Shown: positions 35,501 to 44,243, counted from the stretch's first letter. The stretch is 64,000 nucleotides of DNA from Hyphomicrobiaceae bacterium (GCA_025351355.1 JANXWC010000080.1:17269-81268); one strand, 5' to 3'. Notes: generated by a model from the sequence alone, not told the origin. Numbers and translations are program-made.

Positions 35501-37045
35501 TCACGAAACACACTGGCCGGCCTTATTCGTGTGCTTCGGCGGTTTGCAGTTGCCGTTGTTATTATTGCTATTGCTCTTATTCCGAGCGTCGGCCTTCGCC
35601 TTCTCGGCCGCTGCCTGCGCCGCCCGTCGCCTGGCATCCTCGGCAGCGGCGCGTACTTGTCGTGCTTTTTCCGCACGCTCTTTGTCAGCGCGCTGCTGCG
35701 CCTGTCGCTTGGCATCAGCCGCCTTTTCAGCAGCAGCCTGCGCTTTCGCCCTATCCGCACGTTCCCTGTCGGCTCGAGCCTGATCCTGCTTCCTGGCTTC
35801 GGCAGCTCGTTCTGCCGCTACCTTCTCGGCGGCGGACTTGTCCGCTGTGAGTTTGTTTGCCTTTGCCTTATCGGCTGCGATCTTTTCTGCGGCCGCCTTG
35901 TCGGCAGCAATCTTGTCCAGGGCCGCCTGAGCACCCCCTAACGGTTTGGGACCGGGTGTTACGACCGGCGAGACAATGCCCTTGTGCGGCGGCGGTTGGA
36001 TCGGCTGATTGGGCGGCAGCACCGCCGCTTTTGCGCCGAGAATCTTCGGCAACGTGCCAATCGCAACGCCGGCGATGACCGGCACCAGCCAGATCGGGGA
36101 TATGCCGATACTCGAACCACAGCGGAAATTGGGATAGTTACCGCGCAGCGCCGAACCATATGGACAATCGCATACGGCATAGCCCCGCTGCGTTACGCGT
36201 AGACTGCCACCGCCCCCGCAGGAAATGTCGGCCTGACAATACGGGTACGACCCAAGCTGCCACGGCGGGCAGGTGCGATCGCCGCCATCCCACTGGCATT
36301 CGCCGGCGTCCTCAGACCACGCCCAGCCCCGACCACAATCCGGCCGCCGCCCCGCCCATGGGATAGACCGGCACGAACCGCCGGTCCAATAACCGCCCAG
36401 TTCGCGGCAATTGTTTATGGCAGCTTCGTAGGCACGGTTGCGCCCCTCGTCCTCGATATATCGTGTGCTCCTGACGGGTGCGCGCGCCGCTGTAGTGACC
36501 GGCGAAACTACGTCGCGGACCGGCGTCAAAGACCATTGCCCGTCCTGCTCGTCACGCGGCCGTGCGGCCAGCTCCAACCGTCCATCGACGACGACAAGAT
36601 ACAGGTTATCGTTAGCATTGATCAGGCGAACATAGGGCTCGCCCGGCACCGCTTCCATCTTCCACCGCGTACCATTGGCCGGCACCGTCGGCGCAGTATT
36701 CAAGCCGTCGCGGCTTTGCAGAAATGATTTCCTCAGAGCATTGCGGATGCGCACTTCATTGGAACCGCTGACCTCTACAAACTGCCAGTGCGCGCTGTCT
36801 AAATCGACCTTCGCTTTGATCAACTCCAGGCGGCCATTGTCCCGCAAGTTGATGTCGCGACCTTCCGCTCCGCGTGCGTTGATCTGATAGGAACCGGCGA
36901 GCTGAAAGCGCTCGATGGGCGAAACGTCCGACTGAGCGACCGCGCCCCCAATCGTAGCAATCAGAGCCATCGCATACAAAGCTGCGACGCGAGCCAACAT
37001 AGCCATCCGCGCTGCAATGCATGCGCGCGAAATTGAATTCGACAT
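35501..37045 (-). CDS. Exported Cys-rich protein with basic Ala/Lys coiled-coil tail, unknown function
   Basis: 514 aa. Layout: signal peptide (ending GGAVAQ), a domain of about 140 residues with a repeated beta pattern (WQFVEVSGSNEVRIRNALRKSF..., trefoil-like guess), a Cys/Trp-rich part (GGYWTGGSCRSIPWAGRRPDC..., about 10 Cys), one hydrophobic segment (ISPIWLVPVIAGVAIGTLPK), a Pro-rich linker, then about 130 residues of Ala/Lys/Arg/Glu/Asp heptads like the TolA stalk, ending NSNNNNGNCKPPKHTNKAGQC. ATG 37045 is preferred because it gives a cleaner signal peptide; ATG 37063 is possible. I know no family with this architecture. It is divergent from the MoxR gene. Confidence 0.75.
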   Translation of the reverse strand: MSNSISRACIAARMAMLARVAALYAMALIATIGGAVAQSDVSPIERFQLAGSYQINARGAEGRDINLRDNGRLELIKAKVDLDSAHWQFVEVSGSNEVRIRNALRKSFLQSRDGLNTAPTVPANGTRWKMEAVPGEPYVRLINANDNLYLVVVDGRLELAARPRDEQDGQWSLTPVRDVVSPVTTAARAPVRSTRYIEDEGRNRAYEAAINNCRELGGYWTGGSCRSIPWAGRRPDCGRGWAWSEDAGECQWDGGDRTCPPWQLGSYPYCQADISCGGGGSLRVTQRGYAVCDCPYGSALRGNYPNFRCGSSIGISPIWLVPVIAGVAIGTLPKILGAKAAVLPPNQPIQPPPHKGIVSPVVTPGPKPLGGAQAALDKIAADKAAAEKIAADKAKANKLTADKSAAEKVAAERAAEARKQDQARADRERADRAKAQAAAEKAADAKRQAQQRADKERAEKARQVRAAAEDARRRAAQAAAEKAKADARNKSNSNNNNGNCKPPKHTNKAGQCVS

Positions 37046-37240
37046 TTCAACAGCCCCCGCCATCCCTCAGAACTCGAGTCTTCAGTCGGCCACATTTTCA
37101 AGCATTGAGCAACACAGAATATCTGTTCCAGCAGAAATCCTGCCACAAACGCAATCGACGTACGCGTAGCCAACCTCAAAAAAAGCTGCTCTATATCGCC
37201 AAAAACGCTAGCCAACCTGGCCGAGGGGGACCACGAAATC

Positions 37241-38092
37241 ATGAAATTCACCGGCACCAAGAACTACGTCGCCACCGACGATCTCAAGATCGCCGTCAAC
37301 GCCGCCGTAACGTTGCAGCGCCCGCTGCTGGTCAAGGGCGAGCCGGGCACCGGCAAGACCGTGCTGGCGCACGAGGTGTCCAAAGCTCTCAAGGCGCCGC
37401 TGATCGAGTGGCACATAAAATCGACCACCAAGGCACAGCAGGGCCTCTACGAATACGATGCGGTTTCGCGCCTGCGCGACAGCCAGCTCGGTGACGAGCG
37501 CATCAAGGACATCCGCAACTACATCAAGAAGGGCAAGCTCTGGGAGGCGTTCACCGCACCCGTCCGGCCCGTGCTGTTGATCGACGAGATCGACAAGGCC
37601 GACATCGAATTCCCCAACGATCTGCTGCAGGAACTCGATCGCATGGAGTTTTTCGTCTACGAGACGGGGGAAACCATCAAGGCCGCCATCAGGCCGATCG
37701 TGATGATCACCTCAAACAACGAGAAAGAACTGCCCGACGCATTCCTGCGCCGTTGCTTCTTCCATTACATCAAATTCCCCGACGCCGAGACCATGCGCGA
37801 TATCGTCGAGGTGCATTTTCCCGGCCTGAAGGGACGCCTCGTGTCGGAAGCCATGAAGGTGTTCTACGACATCCGCGAAGTGCCGGGCTTGAAGAAAAAA
37901 CCCTCCACGTCGGAGCTGCTCGACTGGATCAAGTTGCTGCTCAACGAAGACATCTCGCCCGAGACACTGCGCGAACAAGACCCGCGCAAACTCATCCCAC
38001 CGCTGCACGGCGCCCTCCTCAAGAACGAACAGGACGTGCACCTGTTCGAACGTTTGGCCTTCATGGCCCGCCGCAAGATGCAGGGGGAGTGA
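37241..38092 (+). CDS. MoxR-family AAA+ ATPase
   Basis: 283 aa, CoxD/YeaC-like subgroup: Walker A GEPGTGKT (33-40), Walker B VLLIDEIDKAD, sensor 1 ITSNNEKELPDAFLRRC with the Arg finger. MoxR proteins are chaperone-like and normally act with a von Willebrand factor A protein encoded beside them (CoxE type). Here none follows: the next gene is serB on the other strand. GAGGGGGA site before the ATG. Confidence 0.9.
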   Translation: MKFTGTKNYVATDDLKIAVNAAVTLQRPLLVKGEPGTGKTVLAHEVSKALKAPLIEWHIKSTTKAQQGLYEYDAVSRLRDSQLGDERIKDIRNYIKKGKLWEAFTAPVRPVLLIDEIDKADIEFPNDLLQELDRMEFFVYETGETIKAAIRPIVMITSNNEKELPDAFLRRCFFHYIKFPDAETMRDIVEVHFPGLKGRLVSEAMKVFYDIREVPGLKKKPSTSELLDWIKLLLNEDISPETLREQDPRKLIPPLHGALLKNEQDVHLFERLAFMARRKMQGE

Positions 38093-38124
38093 CGGTTTAA
38101 GGCGGCAGGTGAACTCCGCAGCCC

Positions 38125-39048
38125 TCAGGTTGCCGCGAACTCGTCCCGGCCATAGCCCTGCAGATACAGCAGCGCCGTCAGATCGCCGTTGACGATACTG
38201 GCGTGCGCCTGGGCCGACACGATCGGCTTGGCGTGATAGGCAACCCCCAGTCCCGCGGCGCCGATCATGGCGAGATCATTGGCGCCGTCACCTACCGCCA
38301 GTGTCTCAGCCAACTCGAGGCCACGCACGCGCGCAAACTCTTGCAAACTCGCCAGCTTGGCTTCCTTGCCGAGGATGGGGCCGATAACGTTACCGGTCAT
38401 GATGCCGTTCTGGATTTCAAGCGTATTGGCGCGATTGACGTCGAAGCCAACCGCAGCAGCCACGCGCGATGTGAAAAATGTAAAACCTCCAGAGACCAGC
38501 GCCGTGTACGCGCCGAATTTCTTCATTGTCGCCACGAGCGTGCGACCGCCCGGCATCTCGGTAATTCTGCCATCATAGACGGCAGTCAGCTGCCTCTCTT
38601 GCAAGCCGGCGATCAGCCCCAGCCGCTCGCGCAGCGCCGCCTCGAACGGCAGTTCACCGCGCATCGCCCGCTCGGTGATGGCGGCAATCTGCGGCTTCAG
38701 GCCGAGCATGTCGGCCATCTCGTCGATGCACTCCTGCTGGATGATGGTGCTATCCATATCGGCGATCAGCAGTTTTTTGCGGCGGACCGTGCCCGGCAAA
38801 ATATTCACATCCACCGGCCGCCCTTCGAGCACATCGTCGCGAATGCCGTCGGCGATCAGTGCATCGAGATCGTCGCGCTGGAAACCATCGACGCATTCGA
38901 CGCGCGTTTCCCAGGCTTCGCCCGGCGACAACCAGCGTGGCATCGACTGCTGGCGCGCCGGTAATATCGCCTGGATTGCCGCGATAGCGGCCGCATCAAG
39001 GGGGGTACTGCCGGGCTGGGCGATCAAACTGAGAACAAGTTGGGTCAT
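38125..39048 (-). CDS. serB: Phosphoserine phosphatase SerB
   Basis: 307 aa, last step of serine synthesis. HAD motifs: LIADMDSTIIQQECIDE (nucleophile DxDST), ALVSGGFTFFTSRVA (motif II Ser), then the Lys of GKEAK and AVGDGANDLAMIGAAGLGVAYHAKP (motif IV). The N-terminal 80 residues are the ACT-like extension of SerB. ATG 39048 is the conserved start; the frame upstream crosses a repeat. Divergent from miaA, a conserved neighbourhood in Hyphomicrobiales. Confidence 0.95.
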   Translation of the reverse strand: MTQLVLSLIAQPGSTPLDAAAIAAIQAILPARQQSMPRWLSPGEAWETRVECVDGFQRDDLDALIADGIRDDVLEGRPVDVNILPGTVRRKKLLIADMDSTIIQQECIDEMADMLGLKPQIAAITERAMRGELPFEAALRERLGLIAGLQERQLTAVYDGRITEMPGGRTLVATMKKFGAYTALVSGGFTFFTSRVAAAVGFDVNRANTLEIQNGIMTGNVIGPILGKEAKLASLQEFARVRGLELAETLAVGDGANDLAMIGAAGLGVAYHAKPIVSAQAHASIVNGDLTALLYLQGYGRDEFAAT

Positions 39049-39072
39049 GGGATCAGACTTACAGGTAAAACT

Positions 39073-39140
39073 CGGGCGGTCCGGCGGGTGTCCCGTCAGC
39101 GGGGCGTGGGGCTGGCCCCACTTCGCGAAGCGAATTGCCG
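39073..39140. repeat. Double-hairpin GC-rich repeat, family 6, copy 2
   Basis: GGGCGGTCCGGCGGGTGTCCCGTC...GTGGGGCTGGCCCCAC...TTCGCGAAGCGAATTGCC: same order of parts as the copy at 24876. It lies in the 153-base divergent region of serB and miaA, 25 bases upstream of the serB ATG. Confidence 0.6.
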
Positions 39141-39201
39141 CGCACTCATACCTGCGACGAAGGCCTCGCGCAAACCGCACCGAACGCTATATATCCCTGC
39201 C

Positions 39202-40137
39202 ATGACGCGCCCCATCCTCATCGCCGGCCCGACGGCTTCGGGCAAATCCGCGCTGGCGCTGCGCCTGGCGGAACTGTTTGGCGGCGTGGTGATCAACGCC
39301 GACGCCATGCAGGTCTATCGCGAGATACCCATTCTTTCGGCACGCCCGTCTGCCGAAGACGAAGCGCGCGCGCCGCATTGGCTTTACGGGCACGTCTCTG
39401 CAGCGGTCGCCTACTCCGTAGGCCGCTACGTCACTGATGTCGCGGAAACGTTGGAAAAAGCAGGCGCCGCCGGGCTGCGCCCGATCATCGTGGGCGGCAC
39501 CGGGCTTTACTTCAAGGCATTGCTCGAAGGCCTATCGCCGGTGCCGGCGATCCCCGAAGAGATTCGTGCGCACTGGCGCGCTCAGGCAAAGATCCTCGGC
39601 GCGCCGTCGCTACATGCCGAACTTTCCGTGCGCGATCCTGAAATGGCTGAGCGATTGGCGAGCAACGACACGCAACGACTGACCCGTTCGCTCGAAGTTC
39701 TCGACGCCACCGGACGCTCGCTGGCTGACTGGCAGCGTCAGTCGGGCACACCGCTCTTGGCGGAGCAAGAGACGGTGAGATTGGTGTTGCGGCCGGATCG
39801 ACAACAGCTGCTCGATCGTTGCGATCAGCGTTTTGATTTGATGCTTGAAGCCGGTGCAGTGGGAGAGGTCGCGGCGCTGCTGGCGGCAGACCTGCATTCC
39901 GATTTGCCGGCGATGCGCGCCCTCGGCGTGCCGCCGCTGGCCAGTTTCGCGCGCGGAGTAACGACGCTGGAAGCTGCGCGAGCGCAGGCGAAGCTCGACA
40001 CGCGTCATTACGTAAAGCGTCAGCGCACATGGCTTAAACGTAATATGATTACGTGGAACGATGTTCAAACAGCAGACTTGGAAAGAAATGATCGTTCATT
40101 GCAACTGTTTATTGATTGTTGCACTGCAACCTCGTAA
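39202..40137 (+). CDS. miaA: tRNA dimethylallyltransferase MiaA
   Basis: 311 aa. Adds dimethylallyl to A37 of tRNAs reading UNN codons. P-loop GPTASGKS (8-15), INADAMQVYREI, IIVGGTGLYFKALLEG and the ARAQAKLDTRHYVKRQRTW motif near the C-terminus, split at the loop. ATG 39202 is the conserved start. ilvB follows 39 bases later, probably in the same operon. Confidence 0.95.
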   Translation: MTRPILIAGPTASGKSALALRLAELFGGVVINADAMQVYREIPILSARPSAEDEARAPHWLYGHVSAAVAYSVGRYVTDVAETLEKAGAAGLRPIIVGGTGLYFKALLEGLSPVPAIPEEIRAHWRAQAKILGAPSLHAELSVRDPEMAERLASNDTQRLTRSLEVLDATGRSLADWQRQSGTPLLAEQETVRLVLRPDRQQLLDRCDQRFDLMLEAGAVGEVAALLAADLHSDLPAMRALGVPPLASFARGVTTLEAARAQAKLDTRHYVKRQRTWLKRNMITWNDVQTADLERNDRSLQLFIDCCTATS

Positions 40138-40176
40138 TTGCCTGCGGTCTCGTCCGTTACGTCAAAGGAACATTCA

Positions 40177-41946
40177 ATGGCCCGCACCATGACCGGCGCC
40201 GAAATCGTTTTGAAGGCGCTCGCCGATCAAGGTGTCGAGCATCTGTTCGGCTACCCCGGTGGCGCCGTACTGCCGATCTACGACGAGATTTTCCAACAAG
40301 ATAAAGTCAAGCATATCCTGGTGCGCCAGGAAGGCGGCGCGCTGCATGCCGCGGAAGGCTACGCACGATCAACCGGCAAGGTCGGTGTCTGCTTGGTGAC
40401 ATCCGGCCCTGGCGCCACCAATGCGGTGACCGGCCTTGCCGATGCGCTGATGGACTCCATTCCGCTGGTCTGCATCACCGGCCAAGTGCCGACCCATCTG
40501 ATCGGCAACGACGCGTTCCAGGAATGCGACACCGTCGGCATCACGCGACCCTGCACCAAGCACAACTGGCTGGTGCGCAGCGTCGACGACCTCGCGCGCG
40601 TGCTGCACGAAGCGTTTTATGTCGCCCAGACCGGCCGCCCTGGCCCCGTCGTCGTCGATATCCCAAAGGACGTGCAGTTCGCCAGCGGTCTCTACGTCGG
40701 GCCGCGCGACATCAAGCACAAGACCTACCGGCCGCGAACCCACGGCGAGCCCGGTGCGATCGCCGCCGCCGTCAAGCTAATGGCGTCGGGTAAAAGGCCA
40801 ATCTTGTATACCGGCGGCGGCGTTATCAATTCCGGCCCCAAGGCCACAAAATTATTGCGCGAGTTGCAGAAGCTGACGGATTTTCCGGTCACCTCGACCT
40901 TGATGGGGCTTGGCGCTTATCCCGCCTCCGGCAAAGCGTGGCTCGGCATGCTCGGCATGCACGGCACCGCCGAAGCCAACATGGCCATGCACGGCTGCGA
41001 CGTGATGATCAATATCGGCGCTCGCTTCGACGATCGCATCACTGGCCGCATCGATGCCTTCAGCCCCGGCAGCCGTAAAATCCACGTCGATATCGATCCG
41101 TCGTCGATCAATAAGAACGTGCGGGTCGATATTCCCATCGTCGGCGACGTTGCCCATGTGCTCGAAGAAATGATCGCCGTCTGGAAACGCGAAGGGTATT
41201 CCACCGACAAGGTGGCGCTGAAGAATTGGTGGGGCCAGATCGACAAATGGCGCGCGCTGAAATGCCTGCGCTACAAGCCCAACTCGGACATCATCATGCC
41301 GCAGTACGCTATCAAGCGGCTATACGCGGCGACGCGCGATCGCGACACCTACATCACCACCGAAGTCGGCCAGCATCAGATGTGGGCGGCCCAGTTCTTC
41401 CACTTCGACGAGCCCAATCGCTGGATGACCTCCGGCGGCCTCGGCACCATGGGCTATGGCTTGCCGGCGGCCATCGGCGTGCAGTTGGCGCATCCCAAGG
41501 CAACCGTCGTCGATATCGCCGGCGACGCCTCCATCCTCATGAACATCCAGGAAATGTCGACGGCGGTACAGTACGCCCTGCCGGTCAAGGTGATGATCCT
41601 CAACAACCAGTACATGGGCATGGTGCGCCAGTGGCAACAGCTGCTGCACGGCAATCGCATGAGCGAGAGCTATACTGAATCGATGCCCGACTTCGTTAAA
41701 TTGGCGGAGGCCTACGGCGGCGTCGGCATCCGTTGTGACAAGCCGTCCGATCTCGACGGTGCGATCAAGGAAATGCTGGCGGTCAAAGGCCGTCCGGTGC
41801 TGTTCGATTGCCGCGTGGCGCAACTGGCCAACTGCTTCCCGATGATTCCCTCGGGCAAGGCGCACAACGACATGCTGTTCGGCGAAGACGTCTCCGCCGA
41901 CGAAATCGACAAAGCGATCGGCAAAGAGGGCAAGATGCTGGTGTAG
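40177..41946 (+). CDS. ilvB: Acetolactate synthase large subunit
   Basis: 589 aa TPP/FAD enzyme starting branched-chain amino acid synthesis (pyruvate to 2-acetolactate or 2-aceto-2-hydroxybutyrate). GYPGGAVLPIYDE, catalytic Glu52 in VRQEGGALHAAEGYAR, and the TPP/Mg segment IAGDASILMNIQEM...NNQYMGMVRQWQQ. ATG 40177 has AAAGGAA 6 bases upstream. The regulatory subunit ilvH is 2.3 kb downstream, separated by two toxin-antitoxin modules and a GST gene. Confidence 0.96.
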   Translation: MARTMTGAEIVLKALADQGVEHLFGYPGGAVLPIYDEIFQQDKVKHILVRQEGGALHAAEGYARSTGKVGVCLVTSGPGATNAVTGLADALMDSIPLVCITGQVPTHLIGNDAFQECDTVGITRPCTKHNWLVRSVDDLARVLHEAFYVAQTGRPGPVVVDIPKDVQFASGLYVGPRDIKHKTYRPRTHGEPGAIAAAVKLMASGKRPILYTGGGVINSGPKATKLLRELQKLTDFPVTSTLMGLGAYPASGKAWLGMLGMHGTAEANMAMHGCDVMINIGARFDDRITGRIDAFSPGSRKIHVDIDPSSINKNVRVDIPIVGDVAHVLEEMIAVWKREGYSTDKVALKNWWGQIDKWRALKCLRYKPNSDIIMPQYAIKRLYAATRDRDTYITTEVGQHQMWAAQFFHFDEPNRWMTSGGLGTMGYGLPAAIGVQLAHPKATVVDIAGDASILMNIQEMSTAVQYALPVKVMILNNQYMGMVRQWQQLLHGNRMSESYTESMPDFVKLAEAYGGVGIRCDKPSDLDGAIKEMLAVKGRPVLFDCRVAQLANCFPMIPSGKAHNDMLFGEDVSADEIDKAIGKEGKMLV

Positions 41947-41964
41947 ACGAGACCGCCAATATGG

Positions 41965-41983
41965 AGTAAGATTTCGTCTTACT
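41965..41983. promoter_or_regulatory. Candidate operator of the AbrB-type antitoxin gene
   Basis: Perfect 7-bp inverted repeat AGTAAGA/TCTTACT with TTTCG loop, 22 bases before the antitoxin ATG and 19 bases after the ilvB stop. It may be the binding site of the dimeric AbrB protein, or a short 3' hairpin of ilvB. Confidence 0.45.
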
Positions 41984-42005
41984 TTCCGCTCAAGGAGCGT
42001 TGCTG

Positions 42006-42275
42006 ATGGAGACCAAGGTATCAAGCAAGGGGCAGGTCATCATACCCAAGTCAATCCGCCAAGCGCGTGGCTGGGACACGGGCACGGAGCTAGTCGTCGA
42101 AGAGCGACCCGAAGGCGTACTACTCCGGACGAAATCGCCGTTCAAGCGGACGACGATCGACGACGTCATCGGCGTGGCAGGCTATAAGGGTCCACCAAAA
42201 TCTATTGAGGATATGGAGCGAGGCATCGCCGATGAGATGCGTGAGCGCGCCCGTCGAAAAGGCGTTGGGCAATGA
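42006..42275 (+). CDS. AbrB/SpoVT-type antitoxin (VapB-like)
   Basis: 89 aa. N-terminal swapped-hairpin DNA-binding domain: TKVSSKGQVIIPKSIRQARGWDTGTELVV, divided by the loop. The C-terminal part wraps a PIN toxin. AGGAG lies 8 bases before ATG 42006; an in-frame TTG at 42000 is less likely. Overlaps the toxin gene by ATGA. Confidence 0.87.
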   Translation: METKVSSKGQVIIPKSIRQARGWDTGTELVVEERPEGVLLRTKSPFKRTTIDDVIGVAGYKGPPKSIEDMERGIADEMRERARRKGVGQ

Positions 42276-42670
42276 TCGCAGTCGACACGAATATCATCGT
42301 GCGATTGATGATCAACGACAACGCAAAGCAGGTTTCCAAAGCAAGATCGCTGGTTGTCGAAAATAACATCGCAATCACGAGCGGGGTGTTGATCGAAACG
42401 GTTTGGGTTTTAGGCCGAACTTATGCGCTTGATAGGCCGGCGATCGCTCGGTCACTCGCAGCGCTTCTGGCATTGCCCAATATCGCGGCTCCCTGGCCGG
42501 GCTCGGTTCAATCGCTACTCGATTGTTTTTTGGCCGGCATGGACTTCGCAGATGTCGTCCATCTTCTCGACGCGAAGGCACTTGGATGCAATAAATTGGC
42601 GTCGTTTGACGAGAAGCTGCGCAAACAAGCGGCCAAGCGCACGATCGACATAGACGTGGTCGCTCCGTGA
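42272..42670 (+). CDS. vapC: PIN-domain ribonuclease toxin (VapC)
   Basis: 132 aa. Acidic metal-binding residues of the PIN fold: Asp4 (AVDTNIIVRL), Glu in SGVLIETVWVL, Asp in FADVVHLLDA and the LASFDEKL motif. All are present, so it should be active on tRNA or rRNA. ATGA overlap with its antitoxin. Confidence 0.88.
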   Translation: MIAVDTNIIVRLMINDNAKQVSKARSLVVENNIAITSGVLIETVWVLGRTYALDRPAIARSLAALLALPNIAAPWPGSVQSLLDCFLAGMDFADVVHLLDAKALGCNKLASFDEKLRKQAAKRTIDIDVVAP

Positions 42671-42771
42671 CGAAATCAACTCGCCCTAGTAGTTATTCAA
42701 ACCGACCAAAGATCGATCGAGAATGCTGTCGACGAGCTGGCGGAAGCAATCAGGCGGAGGATCAACTGATG

Positions 42772-43197
42772 TCAGCCGCCAGCGCTCCATGGGTTTATGA
42801 CCTTCACGCCCAACGCAGCGAAGTCCTTGGCGTTCCTTGTCGCGATGCTGGCGTTGAGAGCCTTGCCCATGCCGGCAATCTGGAAGTCGATTATTTTCTT
42901 GTCTTGATGGCGATTGGCAGACCTCGCGTAGATGGCAGCGGCCGCAAGCGCAGCGCCGCGATCGAAGTCCACAATACGATTTTTGAGCATGTCGGAAAGC
43001 ACATAGTCTCGTTGTGTTTCGAGGTGGCGGCGCTTGCTGCCTGTCGGCAGACATTCGATGCCGAATTGAATTTCCAGGCCGACGAGGGTCGGCACATGGA
43101 GATCACTCGCTTCGAGTGTTTCAAGCCACTGGATGATCGACGGCTCTCCTTCAAGGCGCATGAAGGCCGATACGACATTGGTATCGAGCAAGATCAT
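42772..43197 (-). CDS. PIN-domain ribonuclease toxin (FitB/VapC)
   Basis: 141 aa, FitB-like subgroup: MILLDTNVVSAFMR (Asp5), PTLVGLEIQFGIECLPTGSKRR, then FQIAGMGKALNASIATRNAKDFAALGVKVINPW, interrupted at the conserved TRNxxDF. Metal-binding acids are present. Its ATG overlaps the antitoxin TGA (ATGA). Convergent with the other VapC, 101 bases apart. Confidence 0.88.
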   Translation of the reverse strand: MILLDTNVVSAFMRLEGEPSIIQWLETLEASDLHVPTLVGLEIQFGIECLPTGSKRRHLETQRDYVLSDMLKNRIVDFDRGAALAAAAIYARSANRHQDKKIIDFQIAGMGKALNASIATRNAKDFAALGVKVINPWSAGG

Positions 43198-43484
43198 CGA
43201 TCCAGGTTCACACGCCGGGCCCGTGACGTCTTGCGGATGCGCTTAAGATTCGTCTGGAACTCATCCCACACATCGTCAGGAATAGGATTAGCTCGCGATT
43301 GTTTAACGAGTAGATCTGCGAGCGCTTTCCCCGATTTTTCAGTCGTGCCAGAGGCCTCGACTGGCTCTACCCTGGCTAAGATGTCTCGCACTTCCGCCTC
43401 CAGGCTGCGCCCGTGTACTATCGCATTGCGCCGGAGCTTTTCTTTGACGTCGTCGGGTAGATCGCGAACCAGGATTTGCGCCAT
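43194..43484 (-). CDS. FitA-like ribbon-helix-helix antitoxin
   Basis: 96 aa. N-terminal RHH: QILVRDLPDDVKEKLRRNAIVHGRSLEAEVRDIL, divided by the turn, closely fits the FitA/VapB RHH group. C-terminal tail basic (KTSRARRVNLDR). ATG 43484 has GAGGTGA 6 bases upstream, embedded in the operator. The upstream frame extension lacks a domain. Confidence 0.87.
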   Translation of the reverse strand: MAQILVRDLPDDVKEKLRRNAIVHGRSLEAEVRDILARVEPVEASGTTEKSGKALADLLVKQSRANPIPDDVWDEFQTNLKRIRKTSRARRVNLDR

Positions 43485-43512
43485 TGATATCACCTCTATA
43501 AAAATGATATCA
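43485..43512. promoter_or_regulatory. Candidate FitA operator, two TGATATCA sites 12 bases apart
   Basis: TGATATCA at 43485-43492 and 43505-43512 with exactly 12 bases between. The Neisseria FitAB site is described as TGCTATCA-N12-TGATAGCA; each half differs by one base here. The first site touches the fitA-like start codon and encloses its ribosome site, so binding would also cover the translation start. Confidence 0.7.
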
Positions 43513-43559
43513 TTGTAGGTACGAGATCGCAATAGTTTCATTCTGCAGCGAGCAGCCAC

Positions 43560-44243
43560 ATGCACCTCCTCATCGGCAACAAGGTCTATTCGTCATGGTC
43601 GCTCAGGCCATGGATCGTCATGCGTGCGAAAGGCATCGCATTCGACGAAACACTGCTACCGCTGCGCATGCCAGACACGACCGAGCGCATCAAACAGCAT
43701 TCGCCGACCGGCAAGGTGCCTTGCCTCGTCGATGGTGACGTGACGGTCTGGGAAAGCTTGGCGATCATGGAATATGTCGCGGAAAAATTTCCTGAGAAGG
43801 TGATTTGGCCGCGCGACGCGGTAGCGCGTGCGCACGCGCGTTCCGTCGCTACCGAAATGCATTCTGGTTTCATGGCCTTGCGCAAGCATTGCCCGATGGT
43901 GATCACGCAGCGCTTCGCGGCCAAACCATTGCCCGACGACGTACAGGCAGACGTCGCGCGCATTGCCGCCATCTGGAACGAGGCGCGCGCCCGCTTTGGC
44001 AAGGACTCGCGCGAGCCGTTTCTCTACGGCGGCTTTACCGCCGCCGACGGCATGTATGTCCCCGTCGTCACCCGATTGCAGACCTATTCGATTTCGGTCG
44101 ATCCGGTATCGCGCGCTTACATGGATGCTGTCCTGGCGCATCCCGCCTATCGCGAATGGTTGGACGGCGCCATTGCCGAACCTTGGACGCTGGCGCAGAA
44201 CGAGACCGAAACGCTGATCGAAGATTTACGCGCCAAGAATTAA
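43560..44243 (+). CDS. Glutathione S-transferase
   Basis: 227 aa. N-terminal thioredoxin-like domain with the catalytic serine in NKVYSSWSLRPW, GSH-binding GKVPCLVDGDVTVWESLAI, and an all-helical C-terminal domain. Zeta/maleylacetoacetate isomerase-like motif SSWSxR, so isomerase or dehalogenase activity is possible. ATG 43560, divergent from the FitAB module; ilvH follows 27 bases later. Confidence 0.87.
   Translation: MHLLIGNKVYSSWSLRPWIVMRAKGIAFDETLLPLRMPDTTERIKQHSPTGKVPCLVDGDVTVWESLAIMEYVAEKFPEKVIWPRDAVARAHARSVATEMHSGFMALRKHCPMVITQRFAAKPLPDDVQADVARIAAIWNEARARFGKDSREPFLYGGFTAADGMYVPVVTRLQTYSISVDPVSRAYMDAVLAHPAYREWLDGAIAEPWTLAQNETETLIEDLRAKN

Noticed and set aside
37064..37240. Regulatory elements between the Cys-rich protein gene and the MoxR gene
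   Set aside because: No clear palindrome, EcfG motif or sigma-70 pair stood out.
42667..43518. 283-codon plus-strand frame over the FitAB-like pair
   Set aside because: Both minus-strand genes have clear domains, overlapping start/stop and an operator; the plus frame has none.
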